From the NCBI GenBank assembly GCA_905182995.1, contig CAJJDP010000071.1:13666-77665 (forward strand): DNA of 64,000 nucleotides. Reading direction: 5' to 3'. A program made the position numbers and the translations under genes. Below, piece by piece: positions 27,338-44,255 of the stretch (position 1 is the first letter of the stretch; each line of letters starts with the position of its first letter). Source of the DNA: Paramecium octaurelia. Taxonomy: Eukaryota > Ciliophora > Oligohymenophorea > Peniculida > Parameciidae. The notes beneath the pieces are model-generated. The model was not told the origin of the DNA. It worked only from the letters and a program-made list of their open reading frames with translations, and did no database searches.

Positions 27338-28715
27338 ATGAGTGTGTCAAAAGTTCAAAAGGTATTATCATATCATTTCTATGACAGTTATTCTTCCGAT
27401 TTTCCTATTACAAAAATCTAGACCTCACTAGTCCATATCCGTCATTCCAAGTAATTCTCAAAATCCTAATTTCAAGGCCAGAGATATGACCACCACTCAC
27501 ACCATGCATTACATAACTAAACCACCTTGCGATCCTAAAATAATGACTTTCGGAGCATTTCACACTGATCATATGTTAGAAATCGACTGGACTGAAAAAA
27601 TGGGGTAATTAAATCAATAATATGGCTAGTTGGTCACGTCCATAAATTATTCCTTTCAAAAGTTTCTCCATTCATCCATTTGCTGCTTGTTTACATTATG
27701 CCATTGAATGTTTTGAAGGAGCTAAAGTATTTACAAATAAGATTATTATTAGGCATACAAAGGACCAAACAAAACTATCAGAACCTTTAGATTAGATTGT
27801 AACATGTACAGAATGAAACAATCAGCAAAGAGACTCTCATTACCTGACTTTGATGGAGCTGAATTATAAAAATGCATTGAAGGTTTATTGAAAGTAGATC
27901 AGGATTGGATTCCTGACAGACCAGGATTTAGTTGCTACATCAGACCAACAATCATAGCAACAGAAGAAGCTTTAGGTGTCAGAGCATCAAGCAGAGCAAA
28001 ATTGTTTGTTGTTTTATGTCCCGTTGGTCCATATTTTCCATCCGGACTCAAACCAGTCAGAGTATTCTGTAACACAACAACAGTAACAATTTAATTGTAT
28101 AATATAGATTCGTTCAGCTCCAGGAGGTGTTGGAGGATATAAAGTTGCAGGTAATTATGCACCCACCGTCATGCCTTTGAAAGAAGTCTAATAAATTGGA
28201 TTCCATTAAAATTTGTGGATGTTACCAGATGGATTGGTTTAAGAGATGGGAGTTTGCAATTTGTTTTTCTTCTGGAAGAATAAGCAAGGAGAAAGAGAAC
28301 TGGTTACACCTCAACTTGATGGCACCATATTGCCAGGAATTGTCAGAGACTCATTACTTGTATTATATTTAATTTATATTCAGGAATTAACCAGAGACAT
28401 GAAATAATTCAAAGTTATTGAAAAGAAAGTGTACATCTAAGAAGTTATCGAAGCAATAAGTGAAGGAAGAGTAACATATGTATCTCTATATATCTAGATG
28501 ATTGAAATGTTTGGATCAGGTACTGCTGTCAGTATTCAACCAATCGAAGCAATTGGATATAATGATAAAATCTATGAAGTTAAGTACGATCCTAAGTTAA
28601 ATGCTGGTGAGTTGTCTCACTAATTATTTGATATGATCACTGAGATTCAGGTACTTCATTATTAATATTTCTATAGACTGGAAGCAAACCACATAAATGG
28701 ATTAATGTTGTGTGA
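27338..28715 (+). CDS. Branched-chain amino acid aminotransferase
   Basis: Eight introns of 24-27 nt leave 390 codons, close to the size of human BCAT2. Diagnostic stretches align along the whole protein: [82 protein letters not shown] (the Lys is the pyridoxal-phosphate Schiff-base residue), [15 protein letters not shown] and [14 protein letters not shown]. The enzyme (EC 2.6.1.42 class) swaps the amino group between Leu, Ile or Val and 2-oxoglutarate. The N-terminus [17 protein letters not shown] is basic with no acidic residues, suggesting a mitochondrial presequence. At least two introns have AAG or CAG acceptors. Confidence 0.95.
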
Positions 28716-30013
28716 ATTTATTTTATAAGTTTATTATTATTATAAGTAAAGAAATTCTTTCAATTATCCATTAATAAGATAAGCTTAATTAACGACTATC
28801 AAATAATCTGTTATATAAGATGTTAAGAGGAAACTTTTAACTTGAACTCTTGATAATTTGAAGAATTATTTATTTCAAAATAGAAAATAACCCTTATGTT
28901 AAATCTACGCAAAAAGCATTGTTAAATCTAATTGATTGTTTTTAATTAATAAATTACTTTGTTAATAGTTGATTTGTTTAAAATTTCTATGTTCAATTTG
29001 GTCAAATTCTTATAATTTTTACTAAATAAATATAATTTTAATTCCTTAAATTATTTATGCATCTCAATATGCTGCAATCATTATGATAACAATCTTTTAT
29101 AAATTAGATAGAAATTTTATCCTCCATTATTTAAGTATAAAAATAAATTTGAGCAGGAATGCAACTTCTCTCATAATGCATACTTATTTAGAATTTGAGA
29201 AAATTAATAATGGAATTTTATAAAACTAACTGATCAAATGATCTAGAGTCTAAATTTCAATTGTTAACTTACTTAGTCTATCAATTTTGTCTTTTTTAAT
29301 TAATTAGATCAAACATTTTTATATTTTTGTTATATGAATAGATAATATGTATGTATTTATAATTAAGTACTGATTTTATTTTCAAATAAGATTATATCTT
29401 TTGTTAAGTCGATGTGTTTTATTCGTATAATTTAGGTTTACTTTCATATAAAATTTGGATATATTTTGCGATATAAAACTATAGACAGAACATTTATCCA
29501 GAATTAAATTATTTTTGAAGGCTGAAAATAAGAATTTTCATCATATGTTTCTGTCTTAAAGGAGATTATTAAAAGATAATAATGTATTTATATTCTATGA
29601 TCAAATTAATAATACTCTTGATAAATCTAATTATGAATTTATAAGAAATTGATAAATTTAATATTATTTTACTTTCTCCAAATTAAATTAAATAATTTGA
29701 TATTCTATCTAAACTGAATATACATTCAAATAATATAAGAAATACCTCTCTATTCTTATTTTATAATCTGAAGAATCTGAATTGATAAAGGCAGTCGCAT
29801 TTAACATGCAAAAAAGGTTATCCAAAAATAACTAACTTTTCTCTTATTCTTGAGAACTTATGGAACCAAGCAATACTGAGTGATAATTACTATTCTGATC
29901 TTCAAAGGGAATGTAATTATTCACATTCTGAATCTATTGATTCGATCCTATCTACGAAAACATTGGATTGATGTGATTATTTATTATTTAAAATATATCA
30001 TTTAATAAATAAA
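28716..30013. other. 1.3-kb intergenic region with one weak open frame
   Basis: Mostly very AT-rich. A plus-strand frame at 29582-29785 (67 codons, MYLYSMIKLIILLINLIMNL, then a helical part ending FYNLKNLN) is open under the ciliate code. It has no relative I recognise and could be chance or a gene relic. Nothing else supported. Confidence 0.4.
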
Positions 30014-31511
30014 ATGTTGCTTATTAGTGATGACCCTCTAGCATTGACTTAACCTAGGCTTGAATAGATGGAGCTAAAATTGACGTTTGATGTTCAATTC
30101 TTACTAAGTATAGATCTAAATTTCAACTCACCAAAAATCTAATAGGCAATGTTAAATCTGAATATGAGGGAAGAAGAACTTGTTTAAAAAAAGTATTCAA
30201 CTTTCCAACTTCCAGATGAGGAAGATTTTATAACAGAATAAAGATTCTTGTTTCATTTACATCAAATAGCACACCGAAGAAAATTTTTGATTAAAGAGAG
30301 AAATAAAATTAAGAAGGAAGAATTAGAGTCTTAAAAGTTAGATCAATAAATGACAAGATATTATACACAAACTGATTCTCTTCTTAATTTAAATATTGAA
30401 AATGCAATTTCTCAATTGGATAAAAAAATTGAATTACAACAACTAAAAAGAGATAGGAATGAATTGATGATGAAAAATAAAATTAAAGAATTGGTTGAAG
30501 AAGAATTGAAGCAGATCAATGAACAAAAATAGAAAGAAGAAGAAAAGAGAAGAATTGAAAAGCTTAAATAAAAAACTCTGAAAACTGTTAGTGATAGGGC
30601 ACATTCGTTCAACAAAAAAACTGAGTTAATTGCAAAAAAACATTAGGAACTAATTCTAGAATAATAAGAAAAGGCATTTTAAAAATAGAGGGAAATACTA
30701 GAAAGAGAAATGCTAGAGTAAATATACTCATTTTCTTAGGTCAGAAGATTTCCCTAGGGCATTGAGTTAAAGTAAAATTAAGTAAAAAGAAAAAGAATAT
30801 AAAGATGGCATAAAATAAAAATAAGTTAATGACAGAATTAAATAGTTAAAACAATAAGAGCTAGAATAATGTAATCAACTTTACAAAAAAATTGAATAGA
30901 AATTAAATAAGTCACATGCCAATCGGATAGGTCAATATGATAATTAAAAGACATGTATTTTATTAAACCAATCTCAATCAAAAATTGAAGACACATAAAA
31001 ATACCTTGAGAAATATATTGAAAAATAAAATAGATTCCTCAAAAATTCCTAAAATTAAAACTCTTAAACTTCCTTAACATAAACATCAAACATTAAGAAA
31101 CGAACGAATATCAGATAATCAGTTGAAAGAGAAAGAGAAAGACAGGAAAATTGTTCTTCAGTAGAAGAAAATATTTAAGATAAAAAGTTAACTCGATTAT
31201 TGTAGCCTCAATTGAATAAGAATACAAAATCTCGAAGCTTGGTAAATTTAGAAAAGGCAAAATTCTAATAGATTGAAAAAGTCAAAAAAGTTTTAGAAAA
31301 ACAAAGATCAGGTAGCGTAGTTTAGATATAAATTAAAGAGAAGAAGGAAATTTTAAGGGATGTTAGCCGAAGTATTTTTTTGAAGAAGAGTTTATACTAA
31401 GAACTATAAAATGATATTACTAAAATAAAACAAAATGTTTCAAAAGACTTTCTAGTAAAGTAGATACATAAATTGGATTGTTCTGAATTGGTTCAGAAAT
31501 ACATCAAATGA
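30014..31511 (+). CDS. Coiled-coil protein, 491 aa
   Basis: One 22-nt intron at 30718-30739 joins two frames into 491 codons. The N-terminal 110 residues are mixed (MLLISDDPLALTQPRLEQ). Most of the rest is Lys/Glu/Gln-rich helix (QLDKKIELQQLKRDRNEL, EEELKQINEQKQKEEEKRR), typical of long coiled coils. A Ser/Thr-rich break (LTQTSNIKKRTNIRQS) precedes a second helical region. Such proteins are common in ciliate basal bodies and cortex, but nothing specific points there. No family recognised. Confidence 0.8.
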
Positions 31512-31936
31512 AATGATCAATAGAATTTATTTATCCTTATTATTTGTATATTATTTATTTTATTTTAATAAAAGATGGTTGAAAGCGGAAATATAATTAT
31601 AGAAATCAGAAAATTCTTAATAAATGTTTATTCTTGTAAACGGTATTCATAAAGCCCTAAATTTTTATTGGGTAAATAAAGTATTTGACTTCAAATTTTT
31701 TGTACTATTTTTTAGCATTTAATTTTGATTGAAATAAAATAGTTAGAAAATCTTTACTTTAAGTCTAATTATTAGGCTCATAAGAAAATTCTTAATTTCA
31801 AATAAACACCAATATTTAGACATTTAATTAATTACAATATTGAATTTATATTTTGTGTCTTGATATTTTCTAAGCTATATCAGTTAGAATATTATATAAA
31901 TTCTTCATAAAAAAAAAGTTGTGTGCATGAAATACT
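31512..31936. other. Convergent 3' spacer, 425 bp
   Basis: Spacer between the convergent coiled-coil and PKG genes, far longer than the other convergent spacers here (14 bp each). AT-rich; no frame or RNA gene seen. Confidence 0.55.
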
Positions 31937-34527
<2,591 letters not shown>

Positions 34528-34546
34528 CAGTTAATTTAATTTTTGA

Positions 34547-36557
<2,011 letters not shown>

Positions 36558-36571
36558 AAATCAATGTGATA

Positions 36572-39500
36572 TCATTCTAATATACCACTACTATTACTAT
36601 CTTATTAAGATAATTATTATTATTCAATATTTGGTAGATCTGGAATACTCAAAGAATCTTTTTATTCCAAAACAATCCTTTTAGGCAATGGATTTATAAT
36701 GTTGAATTTGATTTATTATTTTTTGACTTTTTATTGCTCTTTTTATTTCTTTATCTTCTCCAATAACTCCACTAATTTTTGTTGCAATTAAGTGTAATCC
36801 TCATTTTCAATAGTCTCCTCTAAAACTTCAATTTCTCTTTCTTTTCTATACGTTCTTCTAAATCCACCCAATTTAGGTAAATTCTTGAGTTTACTAGCTT
36901 CAATATATTGATTGCTAACACTTTTGAAGATTGAAGGTTGTTTCTAAAAAGGAGAAGCTTAAGTGAATTTCGAAAGGTTCGAACTTCTTCTAGGCGAATT
37001 TTGAGCAGACTAAGCATTATAGAATGCATTATGTGGATGTACGGACATATTGGGGGAGTTTTTATTAGACCCTTCTGATTCATAAGAGGCCTCGTCGATT
37101 TTAATGGAAGGTTTAATAAAGTTAGATCTTACAGAAGAGATTAAAGGAGTATCAGAGCCTGGATTCTCATTAGGGGATGTTATCTAAATGGATGATTTTC
37201 TGTGTTCCTATCTCTTGGGACTACATCTGAGATTCTGACTTATGTATCTAACTTATTTAGTTTAGGGAGTACGGTTTGGTTCTTCACTTTGGATTCTCAG
37301 ATTAGTTTTTTCATTTTGATTCTAATCTAGATCCTCATTAAATTAAGAAATAGCGGGAGGAACTTCACCATGCAATTTAATTTTATGTTCGCTTTCTCTT
37401 TTCACTTAATCTGGAATTGGTAATGTAATTACTTTGTCTGGTTCTTCAGTCTTTTTTTGACTACTTTCTGAAACAATAAGATTCTTTTGGGAAGTATCCT
37501 CTTATGTATGTAATCTAGTAGTATCCTCAGGTATTAAATGATTGGTTTTCTTTTTGAAGAAGCCAAATTTGCTGGATTTCATTGATTTCAATTCTTATTC
37601 TGATTCTTCACTATAATCTATGAAATGCACAGATTCTCTCTACTTGATTGATTTGTAAATAGATTGAGTCCTTTTCTTATTAAAGAATTCAGAGGTTTGG
37701 GATAATCCAGTTAAATCTTATAATTTTTCAATGGCCTCCTTCTCCCTCTTTAATTTTTCTAATGAAATGGCTTTAATTTCTTCAAAATATTCTGGGAATG
37801 CTTGCAATATTTTTTTAAATACATCCTATTCAATTGCCAACAATTCACATTCCAATTCAGCTCTGGCTGAATGAAAGCGTGCACTGTTATCAAATATTTC
37901 AATTTCCCCAAAATAACTACCTGTTACGTATGTTTTGAATGTGATTGAATACACTCCAATGACCATATTGACTCTGCCATTCACAATGAAATAGACTTAA
38001 TTAGGATATTCTCCCTTAGTGTATACAAATTCTCCAGCATTTATTTTTAAAGGCTATAATTTAGGAATGAGAGTGGAGATGAAGACTGAATCCTTGTTCT
38101 TAAAGAAGGAGACTCTATTTTTGAGACCAGCATACATGGCCTAAGCAATTTGATATTTGAGATTGGTAGGTATTTCAGATAGGAACTCATCCACCTCAGC
38201 AGAGGAGAATATGTTAATCATTGAATTGTATTCCAAGACTTTCCTGATTTTGTGTTTCATCTACAAGGACAATTTGGTTTCCTCACAAAATTCATCCATA
38301 AAAGTAATCTTGCTTTGGAGATGAGATTCTCTTGTGTCCAAAGTTCCCATCAACGTGGAGAGGGAACCAACAGTAAAGGAATAGAAACCGACTCCAAAGA
38401 ACATCCAAAATATACACACAATTCTTTCAGCTATGTATAATTAATACTTTACTATCATTGAAGGCATGGATGTCTCCAAATCCCACTGTACATATAGTTG
38501 CTACTGCCCAATAGATGGAGGTTAAGTACAATTCATATTCACTTTTGTTCAGTAAATCCAATTCATATACCCATGTGTTGGGTCCAAATTTATTCAATTT
38601 TGCAACCAAATACCAGAGACAACCCATTATGTGTACACAAACAAGGACAGTCCCAAAAAATTTGAGTACTCTTACAGTTGTTGAATTCAAGTTTATCAGG
38701 TCTTGAATAGCAGAGAAGCAATCATTGTGATTCTGAGAATTCTAAACAGTTGACCACATTCTGCTGATACTTATCAATTTATACATTCGAGGCAGTCTTG
38801 TCAATCTATTATATTGCCTTTGATTCATATTCATACTTGAAATACTGCGATAACTTTTGAGCCTCATTCGAAAAGATCTGATCAGTTGGGAATATGGCCA
38901 TCAAATCGAATATGAACCAAGTTCTGAGATACTAATTTGCTATGTGTTGACGATCAACTATAAGGACTCCTTCCTCATTGAAATATGCTGTATTAAAAGT
39001 AATTAGGATATCCAACATAAATAATATGTCTACTGTTAATTCCAAAGTAAACCATACAATGTTGAATTCCTCTATGAATGCCAATCGAATTGGAGTGATA
39101 AAGGCAGTGTAAATCAATAGTATCATCAGAACATATTGCCAATATTTCTTGAACTTTGAATCTGGCAAGAATAGATGCTCTAATAAGTTCATATACTATA
39201 ATATTACTGTGTTTCTGCGGCATAGGCTTGCTTATTTGCTAATTCTGTTTGTTGAGCATCTATTCCAGTTCCTGAATAACTTCATGTCTTTTTATCGAAG
39301 TCTCCACTCTACAGCTTGTACCATATAATTTTACTTCGTCATATAATCGTTTCATTCTGCCAATCATACGCAACTCTTAGAATAATTCAATATACTACTT
39401 TTCCTCACTCTATCCCATTTCTTCATAAGGTTCTATTCAAATATCTGGTTGCTTTTCTCCTTCTGTCGAGCTATGGTCAGATCTTCCTATGCCAACTGTC

Positions 39501-39843
39501 TTTGTTTCTCCTTTAATTGTTGAAAAACTTCGAAATCACTTTGGTTGAATTCAAGTATATTGACATCTTGTTGCTGTTTCTCTGGCATGAATGAAGTGAA
39601 GTATTTCTGAAAGGCCTTCTGTCTATTCTTTTGCACATCCAGCTTCGACTCCTCGATTTCTGCCATCAATTTATTATTCTCCTACCCTTCTATTATTCTT
39701 TTGAAATTTAGACTATTGATCTGAACTTACAGTTTCTTCTCTGCCTAAACTTCATCCTTGTGCAAAGGAAGGATTTTATCCATGTATTCCAACTTATTCA
39801 ATTACTCAACCATAAGCTACTTCTGTTTTTATAATGAGTCCAT
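36572..39843 (-). CDS. Voltage-gated K+ channel with cyclic-nucleotide-binding domain (EAG/HCN type)
   Basis: Introns 39376-39398, 39180-39207, 38818-38845 and 38431-38452 leave 1,056 aa. A 200-residue coiled N-terminus precedes six membrane segments: S1 near YWQYVLMILLIYTAFI, S2-S3 with WFTLELTVDILFMLDILITF, S4 with positive charges in RLTRLPRMYKLISISRM, S5 VLKFFGTVLVCVHIMGCLWY, pore TSIYWAVATICTVGFGD and S6 WMFFGVGFYSFTVGSL. The filter TVGFGD is K+-selective in form. The C-linker leads to a cNMP domain (FVYTKGEYPNQVYFIVNG, then SYFGEIEIFDNSARFHSARA), whose cassette keeps E and R. A long Ser/Pro-rich tail follows. Such channels shape ciliary membrane potential. It lies two genes from PKG. 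Confidence 0.93.
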
Positions 39844-40221
39844 TAAAAATATAAATTATTCAAAGTAACTCCTTTTTAATTACTATAATATATAACTTAT
39901 AATCTATTTCATATTATTCCTTACACTCTCATATCGATATAATACCAATATAATATTTATCAAAAATAAAATGAAATTCTTAGATTTTAATTCAAATTTT
40001 ATCAGCTTCCATAGAAATGATCGCTAATCAATTAACGGATTTTATTCGATTAATTTCTCTTAAAATATAATCGATTTTTCTAGAAATTGGCAATTCCATT
40101 TTTACAGAATTTCATTTCTAGTTAGATTTCAAAAAGAGTACTTATATTTGAGAGCATATAGTTAAATTATTACATTCTATATATATTTTGAGTAGGAGTA
40201 TGATTATAAATGTATAAAAAT
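39844..40221. other. Intergenic, 378 bp
   Basis: AT-rich DNA upstream of the channel gene and after the small 80-aa gene. No feature recognised. Confidence 0.55.
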
Positions 40222-40487
40222 TCAAAAATTATCATTGACATTGTTTAATCCTTCAAACATCCAATTAGTTTCTTCGATGTATTTCAATTTATCCCTTAAA
40301 TCTTTTTGCATCTTTTAGAGTTAATCCTTCTCTGAAAATTATTTAGCTTACTAGTTTTGACCATGAGTCATTTCTATTAATTGTTTGGTATTATACTTCC
40401 TGCCTTCGTATAGATTCTTTGGCAAATATCATGTCTGAAATCATCATCCACATTATATTTTGAATTGTTTTATGGCGGAGTGTCCAT
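40222..40487 (-). CDS. Small helical protein, 80 aa
   Basis: ATG at 40487, one 23-nt intron (40374-40396, GTATAAT...TAATAG), TGA at 40224-40222; exons sum to exactly 81 codons. The N-terminus is MDTPPQNNSKYNVDDDFRHD. The C-terminal half is helical and charged (LQKMQKDLRDKLKYIEETNW, then MFEGLNNVN). Both the splice signal and the change of frame it fixes support a real gene. No family recognised. It is too short to be seen without splicing. Confidence 0.65.
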
Positions 40488-40736
40488 GTAAATTATTATT
40501 AATATTATTTATCATAATCGTTATAATTCAGAAACAATCTTATCATTCTAATCAAAGTTCTTATTCAAATAAGAATTAAACCATACCAATTAATTAATTA
40601 GCAAATGAGTCCATGTTTCTAACTAGTTGTCAAATTAACATTTTTATAGCATTCTCCTAACAAGCATATTAATCTATATTCTGATCAACTCAACAAGGAG
40701 AATGAATTGCATTAAATAATTATTCAGATATATATA

Positions 40737-41779
40737 TCAATTAACGTATTTTGGTGTTCTTGGTCTGGCTTGTGGGACATTTTTTTTATCTTGTGATTTT
40801 AGTATTTGAAATGAGCACATCAAAGTTTCATCGACACTCATGAGTGCGCCTAAAATGATTGAACTATGTTAAACCTGAGTTGTCAAACTCTCCACAGTAA
40901 TTGGGAGCCGAGAAGAGTGTAACTAATTGTCTTTTAGCGAAGAATTCGTATCCTTCTTCGACAACTTGATGAGCTCTACAAATGAGATCCATGTCGTTTT
41001 TCTTCAAGAAATTAGATATGACATCTTGTCCAAAGATGTATGAAACTCCCCTCTCGTTGTCTAAAATAGGAGACAATTTAAGTAACCTTGCCATCCTTAA
41101 GCATCTTTCTCAGGATCTGACCATAACAAATCACACAATAAGCCTGTGTCTGGAACTTCAATAGGTCTCATTATCCTGTGTATTTATTCTAAGTTGGACA
41201 ATTCAGGAGACAACCCTCCATGCATGCATATGATCTTTTCATCGATGACTGCACACACAGGCAAACAGTTGAAACAATCTGTGAAGGTTTTCCACAATTT
41301 GATGTTGTATCTCCTTTTGCATTCATCGTAGAATCCGTATATACGATTTATTTAGGAGCATTCATGATTTCCTCTAAGCAGGAAGAAATTCTCAGGGAAT
41401 TTAATCTTATAAGCAAGTAGTAAACAGATAGTTTCTAAGGATTGTCTGCCCCTATCAACATAATCTCCTAAAAATAAATAATTCGCTTCAGGTGGGTATC
41501 CCCCATATTCAAATAATCTCAACAAATCTGTGTATTGTCCATGAATATCACCTTGATATAAGGAGAGTGTTTTACCGCATATTTTAATTGGTGCTTCCAA
41601 TTCTAGTAACATGGGTTGAGTTAAGAAAATCTCTCTGCTTCTAACACATAATGATCTGATTTCACTCTCCGTTAGATTTACTGGTTTTCCACTACGAGCT
41701 CCTTTGGTTTCCAACAATTTCTCTAAGATCTATGATGGAAATATAAATACACCTTATCCACATCAATGTCCTTATCCAT
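40737..41779 (-). CDS. Serine/threonine protein phosphatase PP1 catalytic subunit
   Basis: Three introns (GTGTAT..., GTTACT..., GTTTAA..., 23-26 nt) leave 322 aa, the PP1 length. All metallophosphatase motifs are intact: [66 protein letters not shown] and [31 protein letters not shown]. These residues bind two metals in the active site. The C-terminus is PRTPKYVN; it keeps the TP phosphorylation-type motif of PP1. Start [15 protein letters not shown] is PP1-like. PP1 acts through regulatory subunits in division, motility and glycogen metabolism. Only 22 bp separate its ATG from that of the divergent ankyrin gene. Confidence 0.97.
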
Positions 41780-41801
41780 TATTATTATATATTAATATTT
41801 T

Positions 41802-43165
41802 ATGAATAGAAACAAGACTGAAAACTAGTATTCATATCCACTTTAAGTAGATTCTCCAAAACAAATTACATTCGTCTCTTGAACCTTGACAAGATCCACA
41901 CATCAGCTCCAACGACTCCAAGGAAAATGCAATTTAAGTCACTCCAACCCAATCACCAAGATGTTTAGAATTATCCCATTTTGCTGAGTCAATTATTGTG
42001 CGATATCCCGTTCACTCACACCCAAGTAATACAAATACCCACACTTTCCACTTCCAATAATTATTATTGCAAAAGCACAGCCAAAACTAATACTCCTTCT
42101 GTCTCTCAGAATACATAAACCAAAAAATTACAATTAAATCATAAACCATAAAGATTTCTAGTTAAATTGAATAAAAAAGTACCAACAATTCTCAACAAAA
42201 AGTCCTAAATCATCAAGTCTCAAACCTATCGTCCAAATCAACCCACTGCCAAGTTTCATTCATTAACTATAGATCCCAAATTTCAACTCGTAAGCGACAT
42301 CACCTCAAACGATTTCAAATCTGAATGTCTCTCCAAATAGCCACAATCTTAGCAACCCTCTGCTCCTCAATTTACCAGTCAAAAACAACTCTCTAGATAC
42401 AGAGATTGCTCTGAAATTGATGATTTTAATGTAAATAACATTTCTATACAAGAACAAACTCTATGGGAGTAAGTAAATAAGGGGACTCCTCAATTTTCAA
42501 AAATTCCCATCTGAGAACATTCCCTTAAAACACAAATACAAAGCCATAAGGGCTTCGTTGATTCAATATTTGAGACATTTGGAGAAACTCAAATTAACAA
42601 CCAAGGAGTTCTTATCACACAAGGTCTTTCCTTCTAAACCCTTCGAACATTCAGCATCGAAACACTTCTTTTAATTGTGCAAATAGGGTCAAAACCAGGA
42701 GATCATTAAATTACTTGATGATAACAAATACTTGGTTTATGAATATGATCATTTGCTCATGACTACTCTACATTGGTGTGCAATGAGAGGTTTGGAATCT
42801 ACTGCCAAGATCTTATTGAAATATGGAGCAGATCCAGATTCTCAAGACATTGTGGGAAGGACTCCCTTGTATCTTGCCTTGATCCATAAATAGAATAACA
42901 TAGCCTACTTCTTGATCCTCAACAAGGCTGACCCTTGGAACAAGATGAATCTCAATTACGACGAATCTGTGGCTGAGAATCCAGAGGGCAAAACCATGTT
43001 GCATCAAACTAGAAGGGTACTATATTTTGCTTATTATTACCCTCTCTCCTCTAGACTCACATTTTACTTCGGATGACTCCGGTTGAGCAACGGCAATTCA
43101 TTTGGTAAAAGGAACAGTTGGAGATGTATGAACCGAAGAAGAAGAAGCTTGTCTCCTCGCAATGA
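41802..43165 (+). CDS. Ankyrin-repeat protein
   Basis: Introns 41874-41893 (20 nt, GTC...AAG) and 43017-43054 (38 nt) are needed. A third change of frame near 42475-42517 requires either a 43-nt intron ending GAG or a one-base error in an A run (SKIPI versus SKFPS). With 43 nt removed the protein is 420 aa. The N-terminal half is Ser/Thr/Gln-rich and disordered. The C-terminal half has ankyrin repeats: HLLMTTLHWCAMRGLESTAK, ILLKYGADPDSQDIVGRTPL, and YLALIHKQNNIAYFLILNKA. It ends with a basic patch (EPKKKKLVSSQ). Probably a protein-binding adaptor. Neighbours are PP1 (divergent) and a charged protein (same strand). Confidence 0.75.
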
Positions 43166-43249
43166 AACTGACTTTAATTTTATACTAATGTATCATTGAC
43201 CAAATAATAAAATTCTTTTATCCATACTACATTCATTTTTAATTTTCAC

Positions 43250-44255
43250 ATGAGTAATCAATTAGGAGTGGGTTTTGGAGCCTACAAATTCCAAACCATC
43301 ATAAGCAATGAGATGAGAGTGACCAAAGACTCCGTTCATCGCACTCGAATACAAACAGAATCAAGAAAATCGATATAAGACAAGTGTAAATACTAATTCC
43401 AAAATGCGAAGAAGAAAATTATTCAAAAGCTCCAAGACCCAAATGAAAGGGAACGCTTTAACACACTCATTCAAGTAGACAAAGGTTCTGATGATAGTCT
43501 ATCTGGTGATCCCGATAATCAGACAGACTAATTACTCGAATAAAAAAAAAAGAAAGAAAAAGAATTTGAACTCTATGTTTCTGAATCCAGCAGTTTCAGC
43601 GGAATCGACTCTGATGGCAGTCAGAGTGAATCCGATTAAGACGACCTCAAGAAGTCTCAAGTCTAAAAGGAGGAGAACAAATTGGCAAGTTAAAATCTTA
43701 AAGCCTTGAACACTCCTACTATTCTTAAGTCCCCTCAAATTTCTTAGGTAAATTACTTATTCGAATCACATTTAGTCAAGAGCACAAGTTGCCCTGCAAA
43801 AGGTCAAGGCCATGAAGACCACCAGACACCCAGTAGTCAGAAAGGACATTGACTTTTTAAGAAGCTTATGTCAAAATTAGAACTTTGTTAATAACGAAAA
43901 AGCCATTCTGGAAGAGTATAAATTAGACAAGGAAATTTGTGTTGACATGGATTGTCAAGACATTGTCACATTCATGAGACTTCAACACGAAGTTGATGAA
44001 ATGCGAAGAAAGCAAACTGAATTCAATTCTCAAAAAGAAAGGCATTATGAAGTAACCAAAAACCTCCCCAAAAAATCAATCAGCAAAACCAATACCAAAT
44101 CAGAAGACAATGGATTTTGCACCGTCATGATGGCCAAAAGGTTTATTAAAACTCTGAAATTAAAAGTCGAGCAAAAACAACCAAAACCATCCGTTTAAGC
44201 TATGAATCTTCTTAGAAAAAGCACCAGGGCCTCAACTTTAAAGACTTAATTTTGA
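43250..44255 (+). CDS. Hypothetical charged protein, 325 aa
   Basis: One 28-nt intron (43748-43775) leaves 325 codons. The N-terminal half has an acidic Ser-rich patch (VSESSSFSGIDSDGSQSESD). The second half has SRAQVALQKVKAMKTTRHPV, VRKDIDFLRSLCQNQNFVNN and a Lys-rich C-terminus (KLKVEQKQPKPSV). This could be a nuclear or cytoskeletal regulatory protein; no family was recognised. It follows the ankyrin gene after an 84-bp spacer on the same strand. Confidence 0.78.
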
